Positions 20,617 to 28,836 of a stretch of DNA of 64,000 nucleotides are shown piece by piece (the first letter of the stretch is position 1; every line of letters starts with the position of its first letter). Source of the stretch: Salirhabdus salicampi. Its GTDB lineage: Bacteria; Bacillota; Bacilli; Bacillales; Alkalibacillaceae. The notes below the pieces were generated by a model. That model was not told the DNA's origin and made no database searches. It saw only the letters and a list, made by a program, of their open reading frames with translations. A program made the translations under genes and the position numbers. Location of the stretch: the NCBI RefSeq assembly GCF_024259515.1, contig NZ_JANBWE010000004.1, positions 191,594-255,593 of the forward strand. The letters run 5' to 3'.

Positions 20617-21590
20617 TCCCGTTGCTTTTCCCACTTTCGAAGTAGCGGATAAGGATCAAATGACCACTCGTTTTTTCCATTATCACGATACATTCCATAA
20701 TGTAAGTGTGGAGGAAACTTTCCTGAAGTTCCTTTCGGTCCGTATCCTGAAGATCCAACATAGCCGATGATATCTCCCGGCTTGACTATTTGCCCCAGTT
20801 TTACATCCTTTTGATACGACTGAAGGTGGGCGTAGTAATGATAAATGTTATGGGTGTCTCGAATACCAATTCGCCATCCACCAAACTTATTCCATCCCTT
20901 CATTTCAACAATCCCGTAAGTGGTGGACCTTACTGGCACACCATAGTTTGCGAAGATATCTGTTCCTTCATGTATTCTTCTACCTCCAAAACCTCTTGGG
21001 TCCCCCCAAGTGTTGCGATAACTATAATTGGCATTAGGGGGAACTGGAAATACATTCTTCTCCAAATCCAAAGTTTGAAGCGTTTTAAAGATTTTCGCCA
21101 TATTCGTGATCGAATAAACGGTTAATTCTCTTTGGTAATAGTTCCATAAAGCGGTTTTAATATCATCCCTTGTTACACCATACTGTAATATCCAGTTTGC
21201 CATCGAATATAAAATATCTTCATCATTTTTACGGTCAACGTAGCCGTCACCATCTCCATCTCTTCCCATTCCGTCGAATAGAGCAACAATCTCCTCTGGA
21301 AGTTTTTCTTTTAATGCAGGGTTCGTTTCACCAACCCATTTTTCAATCGGAATCGTAATTCCTACAATCCCAGTCTTTGATGCTTTTTCTTGATGAATAT
21401 TATGTTCATATTGATCAATTGCTGCTAAAAAGTACCAAGGAATTTGTGTAACAGCCTCTGTCTTTTTATATAAAGCCATTCTTGTTTCGAAGTCATATTT
21501 TCCTTGTTTTTCTTCGGCTTTCAGTATAGAAATTGACATTATACTCATGGCAAAAACAATTATTGTAACGATTACCCATTTATGTTTCAT
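20613..21590 (-). CDS. lytH: M23 family spore peptidoglycan endopeptidase (LytH/YunA-like)
   Basis: A 325-residue protein with one N-terminal membrane or signal segment (about residues 5-22). The C-terminal LytM/M23 domain has zinc ligands in RRIHEGTDI and PPHLHYGMY. In Bacillus subtilis LytH is a forespore L-Ala-D-Glu endopeptidase that trims spore cortex stem peptides to single L-alanine. The frame is open to 21641, but GGGGTG six bases before the ATG at 21590 (MKHKWVIVTI) makes this the likely start. The neighbourhood with yunB and yutC matches. Confidence 0.88.
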   Translation of the reverse strand: MKHKWVIVTIIVFAMSIMSISILKAEEKQGKYDFETRMALYKKTEAVTQIPWYFLAAIDQYEHNIHQEKASKTGIVGITIPIEKWVGETNPALKEKLPEEIVALFDGMGRDGDGDGYVDRKNDEDILYSMANWILQYGVTRDDIKTALWNYYQRELTVYSITNMAKIFKTLQTLDLEKNVFPVPPNANYSYRNTWGDPRGFGGRRIHEGTDIFANYGVPVRSTTYGIVEMKGWNKFGGWRIGIRDTHNIYHYYAHLQSYQKDVKLGQIVKPGDIIGYVGSSGYGPKGTSGKFPPHLHYGMYRDNGKNEWSFDPYPLLRKWEKQRE

Positions 21591-21661
21591 CTTTTCACCC
21601 CGAAAAACGTAGTCAGACATATTTTGTGATATGTATTTCAAAACATGTTTGGAAAAATTTA

Positions 21662-21690
21662 AAACCAGCCGCTATCTGGCTGGTTTCTCC
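21662..21690 (-). terminator. Terminator of yutC
   Basis: AAACCAGCC (21662-21670) pairs with GGCTGGTTT (21678-21686), and on the minus strand it is followed by TTTTAAATTTTT. The hairpin includes the yutC stop codon. Confidence 0.65.
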
Positions 21691-22295
21691 ATTTCGTGAC
21701 CTTCTTTTTGACTATCGTAATCGCCACTTTGGGGAACTCGTTCAAAGTCATTTAACAATTGTCGAATCATTGCTTCATCATCAGTCTCTGTTGTCGTATT
21801 ATTATTCAGACTTGCTAAATCTTCAAATGCTGTACCTTCTTTTGAAATGTATACTTCATAATAACCGGGTACGATAGAGGCTGCTGTCATTCCAACTGTT
21901 GTTTCAGCCCATTCCTCATCTACTTCTGCCGAGTGTGAGTAGGCGACAAAAGTATATTTATCCGTAATCAATGTGGCTACTTCATCAATCTCATCTATTC
22001 TTAGCAACACACGTGTAATCATATTCGCCAGCTCTTCCCGATCAATTTGAGGGGAGTAGTGTTCTTCATCATCCATATCGAGTTGGTTTTCGTTGTAGCG
22101 TACAAAACCAAATTGATCTCCCCGATGAGGCATATTTGGATTGTTTTCATTGGTCATATTTGATGGGTTATAATTGTCTATAGATCGACCTCTTAATGTA
22201 TCGTCTCCTGCCCCCATATCCTCCTGTTGTGTACAACCAACCATGAGTGACAAGCAAAGGACTCCGGTTAGAAAAAGTTGTATTTGTTTCTTCAC
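21672..22295 (-). CDS. yutC: YhcN/YlaJ-family sporulation lipoprotein (YutC)
   Basis: A 207-residue lipoprotein. The start is GTG at 22295 (VKKQIQLFLTGVLC), because GGAGGTG ends six bases before it; the upstream ATG at 22310 overlaps that binding site. The lipobox is LMVGC, then an acidic linker and the YhcN/YlaJ domain (ELANMITRVLLRIDEIDEVATLITDKYTFVAYS). Members are spore or germination-associated lipoproteins of unclear function. It lies between lytH and yutD, as in Bacillus subtilis. Confidence 0.85.
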   Translation of the reverse strand: MKKQIQLFLTGVLCLSLMVGCTQQEDMGAGDDTLRGRSIDNYNPSNMTNENNPNMPHRGDQFGFVRYNENQLDMDDEEHYSPQIDREELANMITRVLLRIDEIDEVATLITDKYTFVAYSHSAEVDEEWAETTVGMTAASIVPGYYEVYISKEGTAFEDLASLNNNTTTETDDEAMIRQLLNDFERVPQSGDYDSQKEGHEMEKPAR

Positions 22296-22418
22296 TTCGA
22301 ACACCTCCATTTAGGTCTCATATATAGCTTGTGTTAAAAAATCGTCTTCATGCTAAAATTTCGTCTCATCTCCAATTTGAAAATGTGATACACTAGAGAC
22401 ACATAGAGGTGATAGTCG

Positions 22419-22694
22419 ATGATTGAATTGTTTGGAAACCAATATGATGTTGTTCATAATTATAAGGATGGCTTTCAGGAAGAGGAAGTTCGAGAACGGT
22501 TTAGCGATATTTTATCGAAGTATGATTACATTGTTGGGGATTGGGGATATGGTCAGTTAAGGATGAAAGGTTTTTTTGATGACCAAAATTCTAAAGCAGC
22601 TTTCGATACGAAAATATCAACTCTTGAAGATTATTTATATGAGTACTGCAATTTTGGTTGTGCGTACTTCGTCATAAAAAAGCTTGAACAGTAA
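22419..22694 (+). CDS. yutD: YutD family protein
   Basis: A 91-residue soluble protein of the YutD-like family (DUF1027). Family-typical segments are YDYIVGDWGYGQLRMKGFF and EDYLYEYCNFGCAYFVIKK. AGAGGTGATAGTCG precedes the ATG. The function is unknown. It is divergent from yutC with 123 bases between the starts and ends at a hairpin. Confidence 0.85.
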   Translation: MIELFGNQYDVVHNYKDGFQEEEVRERFSDILSKYDYIVGDWGYGQLRMKGFFDDQNSKAAFDTKISTLEDYLYEYCNFGCAYFVIKKLEQ

Positions 22695-22700
22695 AAAGGA

Positions 22701-22731
22701 GCCCAACCTTCAAAGAAAGTTGGGCATTCTT
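22701..22731. terminator. Hairpin between yutD and the convergent small gene
   Basis: GCCCAAC (22701-22707) pairs with GTTGGGC (22719-22725) with a moderately T-rich tail (ATTCTTATT). Confidence 0.55.
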
Positions 22732-23011
22732 ATTGATTATCTTTCGATGGTCCTACATCTTCATCTGGATGATCGTTTGTCTTGTGTGCATTTGGAAATT
22801 GTCGAGGTATATCCTCGTGTAAGGATTTGTATTCGTAATTATATGGTGTATAGTGCCGTTGACCTTCGTCATAATCCCGACCCTGCAGTGGTGCATGTTT
22901 ATTTACCGCAGAACCATAGGCACCTTCAGGCATTTCCTCCTGAGCTAGATATTTCCGTTGAACTTCTACTGACGCAAAATCATCATATTTTTGTTGGTCA
23001 TCTACAGTCAT
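22730..23011 (-). CDS. Small acidic hydrophilic protein, function unknown
   Basis: A 93-residue cytosolic protein starting MTVDDQQKYDDFASVEVQRK. It is rich in D, E, Y, H and N, has no hydrophobic segment and has a C-terminal tail that looks disordered (NAHKTNDHPDEDVGPSKDNQ). AAGGGGGC eight bases upstream favours the ATG at 23011 over the earlier in-frame start at 23032. I do not recognise a family with confidence. It could be a spore-associated protein given the neighbourhood. Confidence 0.7.
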   Translation of the reverse strand: MTVDDQQKYDDFASVEVQRKYLAQEEMPEGAYGSAVNKHAPLQGRDYDEGQRHYTPYNYEYKSLHEDIPRQFPNAHKTNDHPDEDVGPSKDNQ

Positions 23012-23048
23012 GGTGAAAGCCCCCTTACACATTATTATGTGCAGGAGG

Positions 23049-23321
23049 TTAGATAATTACTTCATACAAAAACTCACGCAGTTCATCCGCTTCAATTTCC
23101 GATAAATTAAACGTATGCTCTAAATAACCAGGTTCTTTTAAATCATCAGCTCCAATAATGGCAAACCGATTCCCTTGTATGTCGATTACTATTTTCTTTC
23201 CATAGTAGCGATCAGTGGACATTACCGCGATGTCGTAACGACTTGCCTCTCCCATAAAGCTAACATAGCGAACCTCTGTATTCTCGGTCTCATCATATAA
23301 AAAAAAGCGCTCCTCAACCAT
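23049..23321 (-). CDS. DUF3055 family protein
   Basis: A 90-residue protein. MVEERFFLYDETENTEVRYV, then RYDIAVMSTDRYYGKKIVID and RFAIIGADDLKEPGYLEHTF match the DUF3055 family of small Bacillaceae proteins as I remember it. The function is unknown. AAAAAGGAGATGAT lies before the ATG on the minus strand. It is followed 37 bases later by the acidic small gene in the same direction and may be co-transcribed with it. Confidence 0.75.
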   Translation of the reverse strand: MVEERFFLYDETENTEVRYVSFMGEASRYDIAVMSTDRYYGKKIVIDIQGNRFAIIGADDLKEPGYLEHTFNLSEIEADELREFLYEVII

Positions 23322-23492
23322 GCCATATCATCTCCTTTTTCGTTCTAACAATATCTTTCCATTTTATACTAATGAATATAATATAGTAATGATAGCAAAT
23401 CTTTAACAATAATAAAAATGGTCTTTCTTTCTTGAAATGAAACGAATGTGCTATTATGTATGTTAAGATTCTGTATGGTAGGAGGAACGTAA

Positions 23493-23939
23493 ATGTATTT
23501 TGTTAACCGGGATAAATTAGAAAAAACGTTATTATACATTGATGCCATTTTACAGCAATTCCCTGATCTCCAAAATGACACCTTTTTACATAAATTAAGT
23601 TTGGAGCGTATTGTACAAAATACAATTGAAGGGATTATTGATGTAGGTAATATGATGATAGATGGGTTCATTATGCGTGACCCAGGTAGCTATGAAGACA
23701 TTATCGATATCCTCATTGACGAAAAAGTTCTGCCACACGAAAGCAAAAGCGCCTATAAGGAGCTTATTCGACTCCGTAAAATGCTAGTACGTAATTATAT
23801 CGATATAGACCATGAACAATTAACCAAAGTTATGCTTGAGCATTTACCTAAAATTGAACAGTTTTCTCAGCAAATTCGTCGTTATTTGGATGAGGAACCT
23901 GGTCCTGTATCTGCCTTTTCTAACTCGAATGAAAAATGA
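23493..23939 (+). CDS. yutE: DUF86/HepT-like protein YutE
   Basis: A 148-residue all-helical protein of the DUF86 (HepT-like) family. The usual HepT RNase motif is Rx4HxY. Here the matching stretch RKMLVRNYID keeps R and Y but has R in place of H, so the classic catalytic site is not intact. No MntA-type nucleotidyltransferase antitoxin gene lies beside it. This suggests a domesticated relative rather than an active toxin. AGGAGGAACGTAA precedes the ATG. It overlaps the upstream open frame of yutF by 4 bases. Confidence 0.8.
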   Translation: MYFVNRDKLEKTLLYIDAILQQFPDLQNDTFLHKLSLERIVQNTIEGIIDVGNMMIDGFIMRDPGSYEDIIDILIDEKVLPHESKSAYKELIRLRKMLVRNYIDIDHEQLTKVMLEHLPKIEQFSQQIRRYLDEEPGPVSAFSNSNEK

Positions 23940-23962
23940 CTTATATAAAAGGAGTAACAGTA

Positions 23963-24739
23963 ATGAAAGACTACCGTGGTTATTTAATTGACTTAGATGG
24001 AACAATGTACCGAGGAAGTGAACCGATCGAATATGCCAAAGAATTTATTTACGCCTTACGAGAACGGAATATTCCACATCTGTTTGTAACAAACAATTCT
24101 TCGAAAAAACCGGAACAAGTTGCTGAAAAACTGCAAAGTATGGGAATTCCCGCACAAACTGAACAAATTTTTACAACGAGTATGGCTACAGCAGCATATA
24201 TCAACCAACAACATAACAATCCTAGGGTATATATGATTGGTGAGGAAGGGTTGCGATATGCACTAGAAACTGTAGATGCTACATTAGTAGAAGAAAGTGC
24301 AGACTTTGTAGTTGTCGGGATTGATCGCGGAATTACTTATGAAAAATTAGCAAAAGGCTGTTTAAACATACGAAATGGTGCCAAATTTGTTTCCACTAAT
24401 GGTGATGTAGCAATCCCAACTGAACGTGGGATGCTCCCGGGGAATGGATCCCTTACGTCGGTTTTATCGGTTTCGACGGGTGTAAAACCTGTATTCATTG
24501 GAAAACCCGAATCTTTAATAATGGAATTAGCATTACAGAAACTTGGGTTAACAGTTGACGAAACGATTATGGTCGGTGATAACTATAATACGGATATATT
24601 AGCGGGAATTCAAACAGGAATGGACACACTGCTTGTCTTCGGTGGTGTTACTTCGAAAGAAGATTTAGAGGGTGTCGCGCACCAACCTACTTATACAGTC
24701 TCCACTTTACAAGAATGGATCGAAAAAACATTATCGTAA
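23963..24739 (+). CDS. yutF: HAD-superfamily IIA phosphatase, NagD-like (YutF)
   Basis: A 258-residue HAD phosphatase. Motif I is YLIDLDGTMYRG near the N-terminus (nucleophile and acid Asp), motif II is FVTNNSSKKP, and motifs III/IV are IGKPESL and MVGDNYNTDILAG. It belongs with NagD/p-nitrophenyl phosphatase-like enzymes that act on small phosphorylated metabolites. The ATG at 23963 (MKDYRGYLIDLDG) follows AAAAGGAG and puts the motif where expected; the longer frame from 23936 is not needed. Confidence 0.9.
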   Translation: MKDYRGYLIDLDGTMYRGSEPIEYAKEFIYALRERNIPHLFVTNNSSKKPEQVAEKLQSMGIPAQTEQIFTTSMATAAYINQQHNNPRVYMIGEEGLRYALETVDATLVEESADFVVVGIDRGITYEKLAKGCLNIRNGAKFVSTNGDVAIPTERGMLPGNGSLTSVLSVSTGVKPVFIGKPESLIMELALQKLGLTVDETIMVGDNYNTDILAGIQTGMDTLLVFGGVTSKEDLEGVAHQPTYTVSTLQEWIEKTLS

Positions 24740-24743
24740 AATG

Positions 24744-24772
24744 AAACCCCCAATCATCGATTGGGGGTTTTA
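24744..24772. terminator. Bidirectional terminator between yutF and yutG
   Basis: AAACCCCCAATC (24744-24755) and GATTGGGGGTTT (24759-24770) form a 12-bp stem with a three-base loop, with T-rich flanks suited to both strands. Confidence 0.85.
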
Positions 24773-24773
24773 T

Positions 24774-25274
24774 TTACCATTCTTCACCTTGGGCACTATG
24801 TGCAAGTCGGCTTGATGCTGCCGCAGCAATTCCTCCTACTAAATCATCTAAAAAAGTGTGACATTTACCACTGGATTTGTCATTCAATTTAGCTAAAATA
24901 CCAGGCTTTTGTTTGTCGATATAACCATAATTTGTAAAACCGATGGAACCATAAACATTGATGATAGATAGAGCCATTATTTCATCAATTCCATATAATC
25001 CTTCATCAACTTTTATCGTACTAAGTAAAGGTTCTTCTAATAGTTCCTTTTCTGCCAAAATGTCCAACTGAATTCCAGTTAAGATTGCATTTTGTACCTC
25101 ACGCTTTTCTAAAACACGTTCAATGTGGTGTTCACATGTTTCAATATCTAATTGATCGTGGTAAGGGGATTGTAAATAATGGACTAGTTCTGCAATATCA
25201 CGAATCGTTACGCCTCGCTCCTTCAGCCATTCTCTCGCTTTTGCTTCAATTGGACGCATTTCTTTCTTACTCAT
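24774..25274 (-). CDS. yutG: Phosphatidylglycerophosphatase A-like protein (YutG)
   Basis: A 166-residue protein of the PgpA-like family. The second half carries the conserved KPGILAKLNDKSSGKCHTFL and DDLVGGIAAAASSRLAH. PgpA enzymes dephosphorylate phosphatidylglycerophosphate, but this soluble Firmicute group lacks the membrane segments, so its true substrate is uncertain. The start is the ATG at 25274 with AAGGTGG six bases upstream, rather than the TTG at 25280. Confidence 0.8.
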   Translation of the reverse strand: MSKKEMRPIEAKAREWLKERGVTIRDIAELVHYLQSPYHDQLDIETCEHHIERVLEKREVQNAILTGIQLDILAEKELLEEPLLSTIKVDEGLYGIDEIMALSIINVYGSIGFTNYGYIDKQKPGILAKLNDKSSGKCHTFLDDLVGGIAAAASSRLAHSAQGEEW

Positions 25275-25388
25275 AATCAACCACCTTATTCATTGAGATT
25301 CAATAGTACGCATATATTTAATATAGGTTTTGTTTCCTGTAAACATTCCACAAAGAGGATTCAATTCTTAAAATGAGGGGGGAATGTT

Positions 25389-26381
25389 ATGCACAAAGTA
25401 TTGAAGCAATACTTTACTTTCCAGTTTGGTACCCAAACCTACTTTCAAAGTCATTATGTATACCGGGTAGAAGATGGTTGGGCAATTGTATGTTTAGCTA
25501 ATGAACTTGATGAAGATACAATCATGGAACAGCACGTTATTTCAAATTATTTAGTAGAGCAAGGTTATCGTCATATCGCTGTGCCGGTCTTTACAAATAA
25601 TGACACATTTATTTTTCCCATTGATCAACAAAATACCGGGTATTTATGTCATGTGAAACAACGGTACAATGGGAAACAGTCCCATTTAGCCCATTTTCTA
25701 TCGTCTTTTCATACGGTTGGGCAACAATATCCTTACAGTCCCATTTTTTTATCTCGTTACGGACAATGGAAAGAAAATTGGTCCCATATTACAGATCATA
25801 TGGACGTGGTCAAAAACATTTTAATGGAGCGTGACGCCATTACGAAATGGGAACGTACGTGGATTGAATCATCCTTTTATTTTATCGGAATTGCCGAAAA
25901 TGCAATTCAATATTTACAAGAAACTGAAAGTAATCATCAGTTTAATCAATATGATCAACCAGTCTTTACTACTGATCGAATTTCGCCCTATCCTAACCAG
26001 CATTTTCTCCTGCCATATCGGCTCGTACATGATCATCCTACGAGAGATTTAGCCGAGTTTATACGACATATTTTCTTAACTAGAGGCCGAAAAGGACTTT
26101 CTACAGTCGGACAATTTTTAAAGACATATGAACAGTTTCGGCCGATCAGTTCATTTGGCTGGCGATTATTATATGCAAGGCTATTGTTTCCTATTCATGT
26201 TGTAGATTACAGTAAGAAGATCTTAAGCATGGAACGAATTGGAGATTATGAACATGAACAGTTGAAAAGTTGGATTGACTATCAAACGGAATATGAATAT
26301 TGTTTACGAACATTATTTGAGGAAATTTCTTCGCGAATGAAGGACGATACGGTTCCTGCTGTTGAATGGTTGGCAAAATAA
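25389..26381 (+). CDS. yutH: Spore coat-associated CotS/YutH-family protein
   Basis: A 330-residue protein related to the CotS/YutH group, which has an aminoglycoside-phosphotransferase-like fold. The N-terminal part (residues about 1-100) looks like a kinase N-lobe. In the C-lobe, the stretch LPYRLVHDHPTRDLAEFIRH sits where a kinase would have the HGD catalytic loop, here HDHP, so kinase activity is doubtful. Members are spore coat-associated in Bacillus. GAGGGGGGAATGTT precedes the ATG. Confidence 0.8.
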   Translation: MHKVLKQYFTFQFGTQTYFQSHYVYRVEDGWAIVCLANELDEDTIMEQHVISNYLVEQGYRHIAVPVFTNNDTFIFPIDQQNTGYLCHVKQRYNGKQSHLAHFLSSFHTVGQQYPYSPIFLSRYGQWKENWSHITDHMDVVKNILMERDAITKWERTWIESSFYFIGIAENAIQYLQETESNHQFNQYDQPVFTTDRISPYPNQHFLLPYRLVHDHPTRDLAEFIRHIFLTRGRKGLSTVGQFLKTYEQFRPISSFGWRLLYARLLFPIHVVDYSKKILSMERIGDYEHEQLKSWIDYQTEYEYCLRTLFEEISSRMKDDTVPAVEWLAK

Positions 26382-26383
26382 TT

Positions 26384-26399
26384 GTTTGAATTGTCAAAC
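26384..26399. promoter_or_regulatory. Perfect inverted repeat upstream of the 2-hydroxyacid dehydrogenase
   Basis: GTTTGA-ATTG-TCAAAC is a perfect 6-bp inverted repeat 45 bases before the downstream start. TTGAAT (26386-26391) with TATTTA 17 bases later gives a weak overlapping promoter, so it may be an operator. It is too short and lacks a T-run for a terminator. Confidence 0.35.
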
Positions 26400-26443
26400 T
26401 TGTGCTACTATTTATAGATAACATTGTAATAGGAGGTATTGTA

Positions 26444-27406
26444 ATGTCTAAACCATATGTCTACATAACGCGAAAAATTCCCGAAGAAGTTTTAGAACCA
26501 TATAAGAACGATTGGGACTTTCACGTATGGCCTTATGAAGAAACTCCGGTTGATTCGGGTACATTACAACGTGAAATTGAAAAAGCTGATGGGTTATTTA
26601 CGACACTACCAGATCGAATTGATCGTGAAACGATTGATAAAGCAAAGAATTTAAAAGTCATAGCAAACTTAGCGGTAGGGTTTGATAACATTGATGTTGA
26701 GTATGCAAAGGAAAAGGGGATTGTTGTTGCCAATACCCCAGATGTGTTGACGGAAACAACAGCAGATTTAACGTTTGGCCTTTTAATGGCGTCTGCAAGG
26801 CGATTAGTCGAGGCAAATCGTTATGTAGTAGAAGGTAAGTGGAAGGAATGGTCTCCACTTCTTTTAGCAGGTACGGATGTTTATGGTAAGACGATAGGAA
26901 TTGTAGGAATGGGGCGCATTGGTGAAGCAGTTGCCAGAAGAGCGAAGGGATTTAACATGGACGTTCTATATTATAATCGTTCAAGGAAACCAGGTGCGGA
27001 AGCGGAACTAGAAGCGCAGTACACATCTTTTGATGATCTATTAAAACAATCTGATTATGTTGTCTGCTTAACCCCTTTAACACCGGAAACGAAGGATTTA
27101 TTTAATCGTGAAGCCTTCCAAAAAATGAAAAATAGTGCAATCTTCGTCAATGCGAGCAGAGGAGCAACTGTCGATGAGGATGCTTTATATGATGCCTTGA
27201 AAAACGGTGATATAACGGCAGCAGGTTTAGATGTTTTCCGTGAAGAGCCAGTTGACCCGTCCCACCCTTTACTTACTTTATCTAATGTTACGGCCTTACC
27301 TCATATAGGTTCAGCCTCTTATGAAACGAGATATACGATGATGAAATTAACATTAGAAAATATTCAACTCGTTTTACAAGGAAAGGCTGCAAAAACTCCA
27401 GTATAG
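26444..27406 (+). CDS. D-isomer 2-hydroxyacid dehydrogenase (glyoxylate/hydroxypyruvate reductase-like)
   Basis: A 320-residue NAD(P)-dependent enzyme. The Rossmann block GIVGMGRIGEAVARRAKG sits mid-protein, the substrate arginine is in NASRGATVDEDAL, and the catalytic Glu and His are in FREEPVDP and LPHIGSAS. The closest functional class is glyoxylate/hydroxypyruvate reductase (GhrB type), though phosphonate or other 2-ketoacids are possible. The ATG at 26444 follows ATAGGAGGTATT; the open frame from 26402 has no binding site. Confidence 0.88.
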   Translation: MSKPYVYITRKIPEEVLEPYKNDWDFHVWPYEETPVDSGTLQREIEKADGLFTTLPDRIDRETIDKAKNLKVIANLAVGFDNIDVEYAKEKGIVVANTPDVLTETTADLTFGLLMASARRLVEANRYVVEGKWKEWSPLLLAGTDVYGKTIGIVGMGRIGEAVARRAKGFNMDVLYYNRSRKPGAEAELEAQYTSFDDLLKQSDYVVCLTPLTPETKDLFNREAFQKMKNSAIFVNASRGATVDEDALYDALKNGDITAAGLDVFREEPVDPSHPLLTLSNVTALPHIGSASYETRYTMMKLTLENIQLVLQGKAAKTPV

Positions 27407-27416
27407 AAGGAACAAG

Positions 27417-27447
27417 AAGCTTGCCAAAATAAAGGGCAAGCTTTTTT
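27417..27447 (+). terminator. Terminator of the 2-hydroxyacid dehydrogenase gene
   Basis: AAGCTTGCC (27417-27425) pairs with GGCAAGCTT (27435-27443), followed by T-run. Confidence 0.85.
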
Positions 27448-27458
27448 GAAATTTAGGG

Positions 27459-27488
27459 TTGCCTTTTTCCCTTCTGTCACGCTATAAT
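27459..27488 (+). promoter_or_regulatory. Sigma-A promoter of hom-thrC-thrB
   Basis: TTGCCT (27459-27464), 18-base spacer, TATAAT (27483-27488), 56 bases before the hom start. No T-box or other leader element was found in this short leader. Confidence 0.65.
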
Positions 27489-27543
27489 GACCACTATATA
27501 TAAACAATTGTTCTTTTGAGGGGAACAAAGGAGATGAGCAGGA

Positions 27544-28836
27544 TTGAATAAAATTAACATTGGTTTATGCGGGTTAGGGACTGTCGGAACAGGTGTTGTA
27601 AAAATATTACGGGAGCACCAGGAAGAACTGTTTCATCAAACAGGATGTTCTTTAGAAGTGAAAAAAATCCTTGTCAATAACATAGAAAAAGAACGTGAAT
27701 TGCAAATCGCAGAAGATGTATTGACAACAGACGTTACAGATATTGTGAATGATGACAGTATAGATGTTGTAATTGAAGTGATGGGTGGTTTGAAATCAGC
27801 ATATGAACTAGTAGGTGAAGCGTTAAAAAACGGTAAACATGTTGTAACAGCAAATAAGGATATGTTAGCTGAATACGGATCGGAAATTTTTCATCTGGCT
27901 TCAAAGCATAACCGAGATATTTTTTACGAAGCTAGTGTAGCAGGTGGAATTCCAATCATTCGTACGTTAAAGGAAGGATTAATTGCTGATCGGATTAACC
28001 AACTAATGGGGATTGTCAATGGTACGACGAATTACATATTGACGAAAATGGATGAAGAGGAGCGCCAATTTGATGATGTTCTAAAAGAAGCGCAAGAACT
28101 TGGTTTCGCTGAAGCAGATCCAAGTGCCGATATTGATGGCTTAGATGCAGCACGTAAAATTGCCTTAATGTCAACACTTTCATTCTCCATGCCTATTGAT
28201 TTAAAAGATGTTGATGTAAAAGGCATCCGTAATATTGAATTAGAAGACTTAAAGTTGGCGAAGCAATTAGGGTATACGATGAAACTTCTAGGATTTGCCA
28301 ACCGACATAATGGTAGAGTGGAGGTTAGTGTAGAGCCTGTATTACTACAATCTGATCATCCTTTAACATCTGTAAAAAACGAATACAATGCAGTATACGT
28401 ATATAGTGATGCGGTTGGAGAAACGATGTTTTACGGGCCGGGTGCAGGAAGCTTACCGACTGCCTCAGCTGTCGTATCGGATTTAATTGGAGTCGTAAAG
28501 AATATCTCGTTAGGAACTACAGGGAAGTCTTATGTTAAACCGTTATATGAGAAAGAATTGCAAACCGATGAAGAAATGTTTGGGAAATATTTTTTCCGGT
28601 TAGAAGTTGACGATATTGCAGGAACATTTTTGGAAATCACGAACATATACACAAATGCGGACATTAGCTTTGCGAAGATATCCCAAGTACCAGATCAATC
28701 AAAGGGAACGGCAGAAATTATTCTTGTTACACACCAAGCCAGTAAGGCCAAAATTCATTCGGTTATTCAACAAATAACGGATTTACCAGCTGTTCGCAAC
28801 CTGAAAAGTGTGTATCGTGTGGAAGAGGGGGAATAA
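27544..28836 (+). CDS. hom: Homoserine dehydrogenase
   Basis: A 430-residue enzyme that reduces aspartate semialdehyde to homoserine, the branch to threonine and methionine. The nucleotide-binding block GLCGLGTVGTGVVKIL is at residues about 6-21. The catalytic region includes YEASVAGGIPIIRTLKEGL and VNGTTNYILTKM. A C-terminal ACT domain (about 350-425) is the allosteric part, where threonine feedback is known. The start is TTG at 27544, ten bases after AAAGGAG. Operon hom-thrC-thrB. Confidence 0.97.
   Translation: MNKINIGLCGLGTVGTGVVKILREHQEELFHQTGCSLEVKKILVNNIEKERELQIAEDVLTTDVTDIVNDDSIDVVIEVMGGLKSAYELVGEALKNGKHVVTANKDMLAEYGSEIFHLASKHNRDIFYEASVAGGIPIIRTLKEGLIADRINQLMGIVNGTTNYILTKMDEEERQFDDVLKEAQELGFAEADPSADIDGLDAARKIALMSTLSFSMPIDLKDVDVKGIRNIELEDLKLAKQLGYTMKLLGFANRHNGRVEVSVEPVLLQSDHPLTSVKNEYNAVYVYSDAVGETMFYGPGAGSLPTASAVVSDLIGVVKNISLGTTGKSYVKPLYEKELQTDEEMFGKYFFRLEVDDIAGTFLEITNIYTNADISFAKISQVPDQSKGTAEIILVTHQASKAKIHSVIQQITDLPAVRNLKSVYRVEEGE

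Noticed and set aside
23493-24739. yutE-yutF as a toxin-antitoxin pair
   Set aside because: yutF is a complete HAD phosphatase, not a nucleotidyltransferase antitoxin, and the HepT motif is altered.
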